Source: JANXAZ01 sp964504655 (GTDB taxonomy: Bacteria; Pseudomonadota; Alphaproteobacteria; Geminicoccales; Geminicoccaceae). From it: a stretch of 57,281 nt of DNA. The notes beneath the pieces are model-generated. The model ran no database searches. It had not been told where the DNA came from and saw only the letters and a program-made list of their open reading frames with translations. The DNA lies in assembly GCA_964504655.1 (NCBI GenBank), contig CAZDFD010000015.1, positions 1-57,281 of the forward strand, given 5' to 3'. A program made the translations under genes and the position numbers. How positions within the stretch are numbered: the first letter of the stretch is position 1; every line of letters begins with the position of its first letter. Positions 55,989 through 57,281 of the stretch are shown here, in pieces.

Positions 55989-56506
55989 GCCTCGGGCCGG
56001 TCCACCTGCTGCTCCTGGCCGTGGCGGCGCAGCGCCTGGCCGAGCTCGCCTGGTCGCACCGCAACGAGCGTCGGCTGCGGGCGCGCGGCGCGGTCGAGCA
56101 CGGGGCCGGCCACTATCCCCTGATCGTGGCGGTCCATGCCGGTCTGCTCGGGGCACTGTTCTGGGCCGCGCCGGCCGACCGGCCGATCGCGCTCCCCTGG
56201 CTCGTCCTCCTGCTCGCCCTGCAGCCGCTGCGGCTGTGGATCCTGGCGACCCTGGGCGAGCGCTGGACCACACGGGTGCTGGTGCCGCAGGCGGCACCCT
56301 TGGTCGCGACCGGCCCCTATCGCTGGCTGCGCCACCCGAACTATCTGCTGGTCGCGGTCGAGGTGCCGACGATCGCGCTCGCCGCCGGCGAGCCGGCGGC
56401 GGCGCTCGGCTTCGGCCTCGCCAACCTGGCCGTCCTCGCGCTCCGGATCCGGGTCGAGGAGCGGGCGCTCGGCCGCGGCCGGGAGCCGCGCCGCGCGCCC
56501 GCCTGA
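55985..56506 (+). CDS. isoprenylcysteine carboxyl methyltransferase-family (BpsB-like) membrane methyltransferase
   Basis: A 173-residue integral membrane protein with about four to five helices, including LVLLLALQPLRLWILATLG. The ICMT C-terminal SAM-binding motif reads TGPYRWLRHPNYLLVAVE near residue 110, and RVEERALG closes it. Members next to type III PKS genes methylate the phenol or pyrone hydroxyl. The GTG overlaps the PKS stop (GTGA), so the two are made together at the membrane, where lipid-like products would reside. Confidence 0.85.
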   Translation: MSLGPVHLLLLAVAAQRLAELAWSHRNERRLRARGAVEHGAGHYPLIVAVHAGLLGALFWAAPADRPIALPWLVLLLALQPLRLWILATLGERWTTRVLVPQAAPLVATGPYRWLRHPNYLLVAVEVPTIALAAGEPAAALGFGLANLAVLALRIRVEERALGRGREPRRAPA

Positions 56507-56532
56507 GGCACCCGCCTCGGCGCCTGCCCGCC

Positions 56533-57281
<749 letters not shown>

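Overview
The window is about 57 kb of very GC-rich chromosome (third codon positions almost all G or C), tightly packed, with 48 genes I can support, one of them apparently frameshifted. Gene content and order point to an alphaproteobacterium of the Rhodospirillales/Geminicoccales kind: a hemE-hemJ-rho run with a divergent pyruvate,phosphate-dikinase/PEP-synthase regulatory gene, a group-3 sigma-32 factor with an intact RpoH box, heterodimeric methylmalonyl-CoA mutase, and 4-base start/stop overlaps, several using GTG or TTG starts. The exact order is an inference. I saw no rRNA, tRNA, CRISPR array, insertion sequence, phage gene or attachment site; this looks like core chromosome with a few accessory metabolic cassettes.

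Layout. 1-6.6 kb: sugar-acid genes (KDPGal aldolase; a rhamnonate-dehydratase-like enolase-superfamily enzyme beside an orphan ABC solute-binding protein), separated by a peptidoglycan-binding-domain exported protein, a sigma-32 factor and a RutE-like reductase, then a DUF488 protein. 6.6-14.6 kb: aconitase, a calcineurin-like phosphodiesterase and an RND efflux pump (adaptor plus pump). 14.6-19.4 kb: rho with a long disordered N-terminal extension, hemJ, hemE, and the divergent PPDK/PEP-synthase regulator. 19.4-23.7 kb: a membrane-anchored coiled-coil protein, DNA polymerase IV, a TolC-family outer-membrane channel and a DUF4394 protein. 23.8-29.6 kb: a minus-strand six-gene operon (2-hydroxyacid dehydrogenase, NMT1/SsuABC-type ABC importer, EamA permease, amidohydrolase). 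29.8-32.3 kb: a two-gene circularly permuted ATP-grasp/alpha-E operon preceded by a textbook sigma-54 promoter. 32.3-35.3 kb: 5-oxoprolinase PxpB/PxpC and, divergently, PxpA plus a Cys-rich exported protein. 35.4-43.7 kb: AarF-type kinase, PepF peptidase, acyl-CoA synthetase, a candidate small RNA with its own promoter and terminator, a frameshifted thioesterase, uvrB and a 55-residue membrane protein. 43.8-49 kb: queF, a kinase-like/P-loop fusion coupled to an SRAP DNA-protein crosslink enzyme, and an orphan bacterial tyrosine autokinase. 49.1-57.3 kb: mutA-mutB, dapB, a nicotinamidase-like/type III PKS/ICMT operon and the 3' part of acs.

How parts work together. HemE and HemJ serve haem synthesis. 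MutAB feeds propionyl units into the TCA cycle, where AcnA acts. PxpABC recycles 5-oxoproline to glutamate, and lies tail-to-tail with the nitrogen-type (sigma-54) ATP-grasp/alpha-E operon. The type III PKS/ICMT pair resembles Bacillus bpsA-bpsB (alkylpyrone synthesis and O-methylation).

Most interesting leads: the sigma-54 promoter on the ATP-grasp/alpha-E operon, the candidate sRNA at about 40.46-40.63 kb, the PKS operon with a plant-like nicotinamidase homologue, and the repeat-bearing Rho extension. All function calls come from reading translated sequence by eye; no database search was possible.
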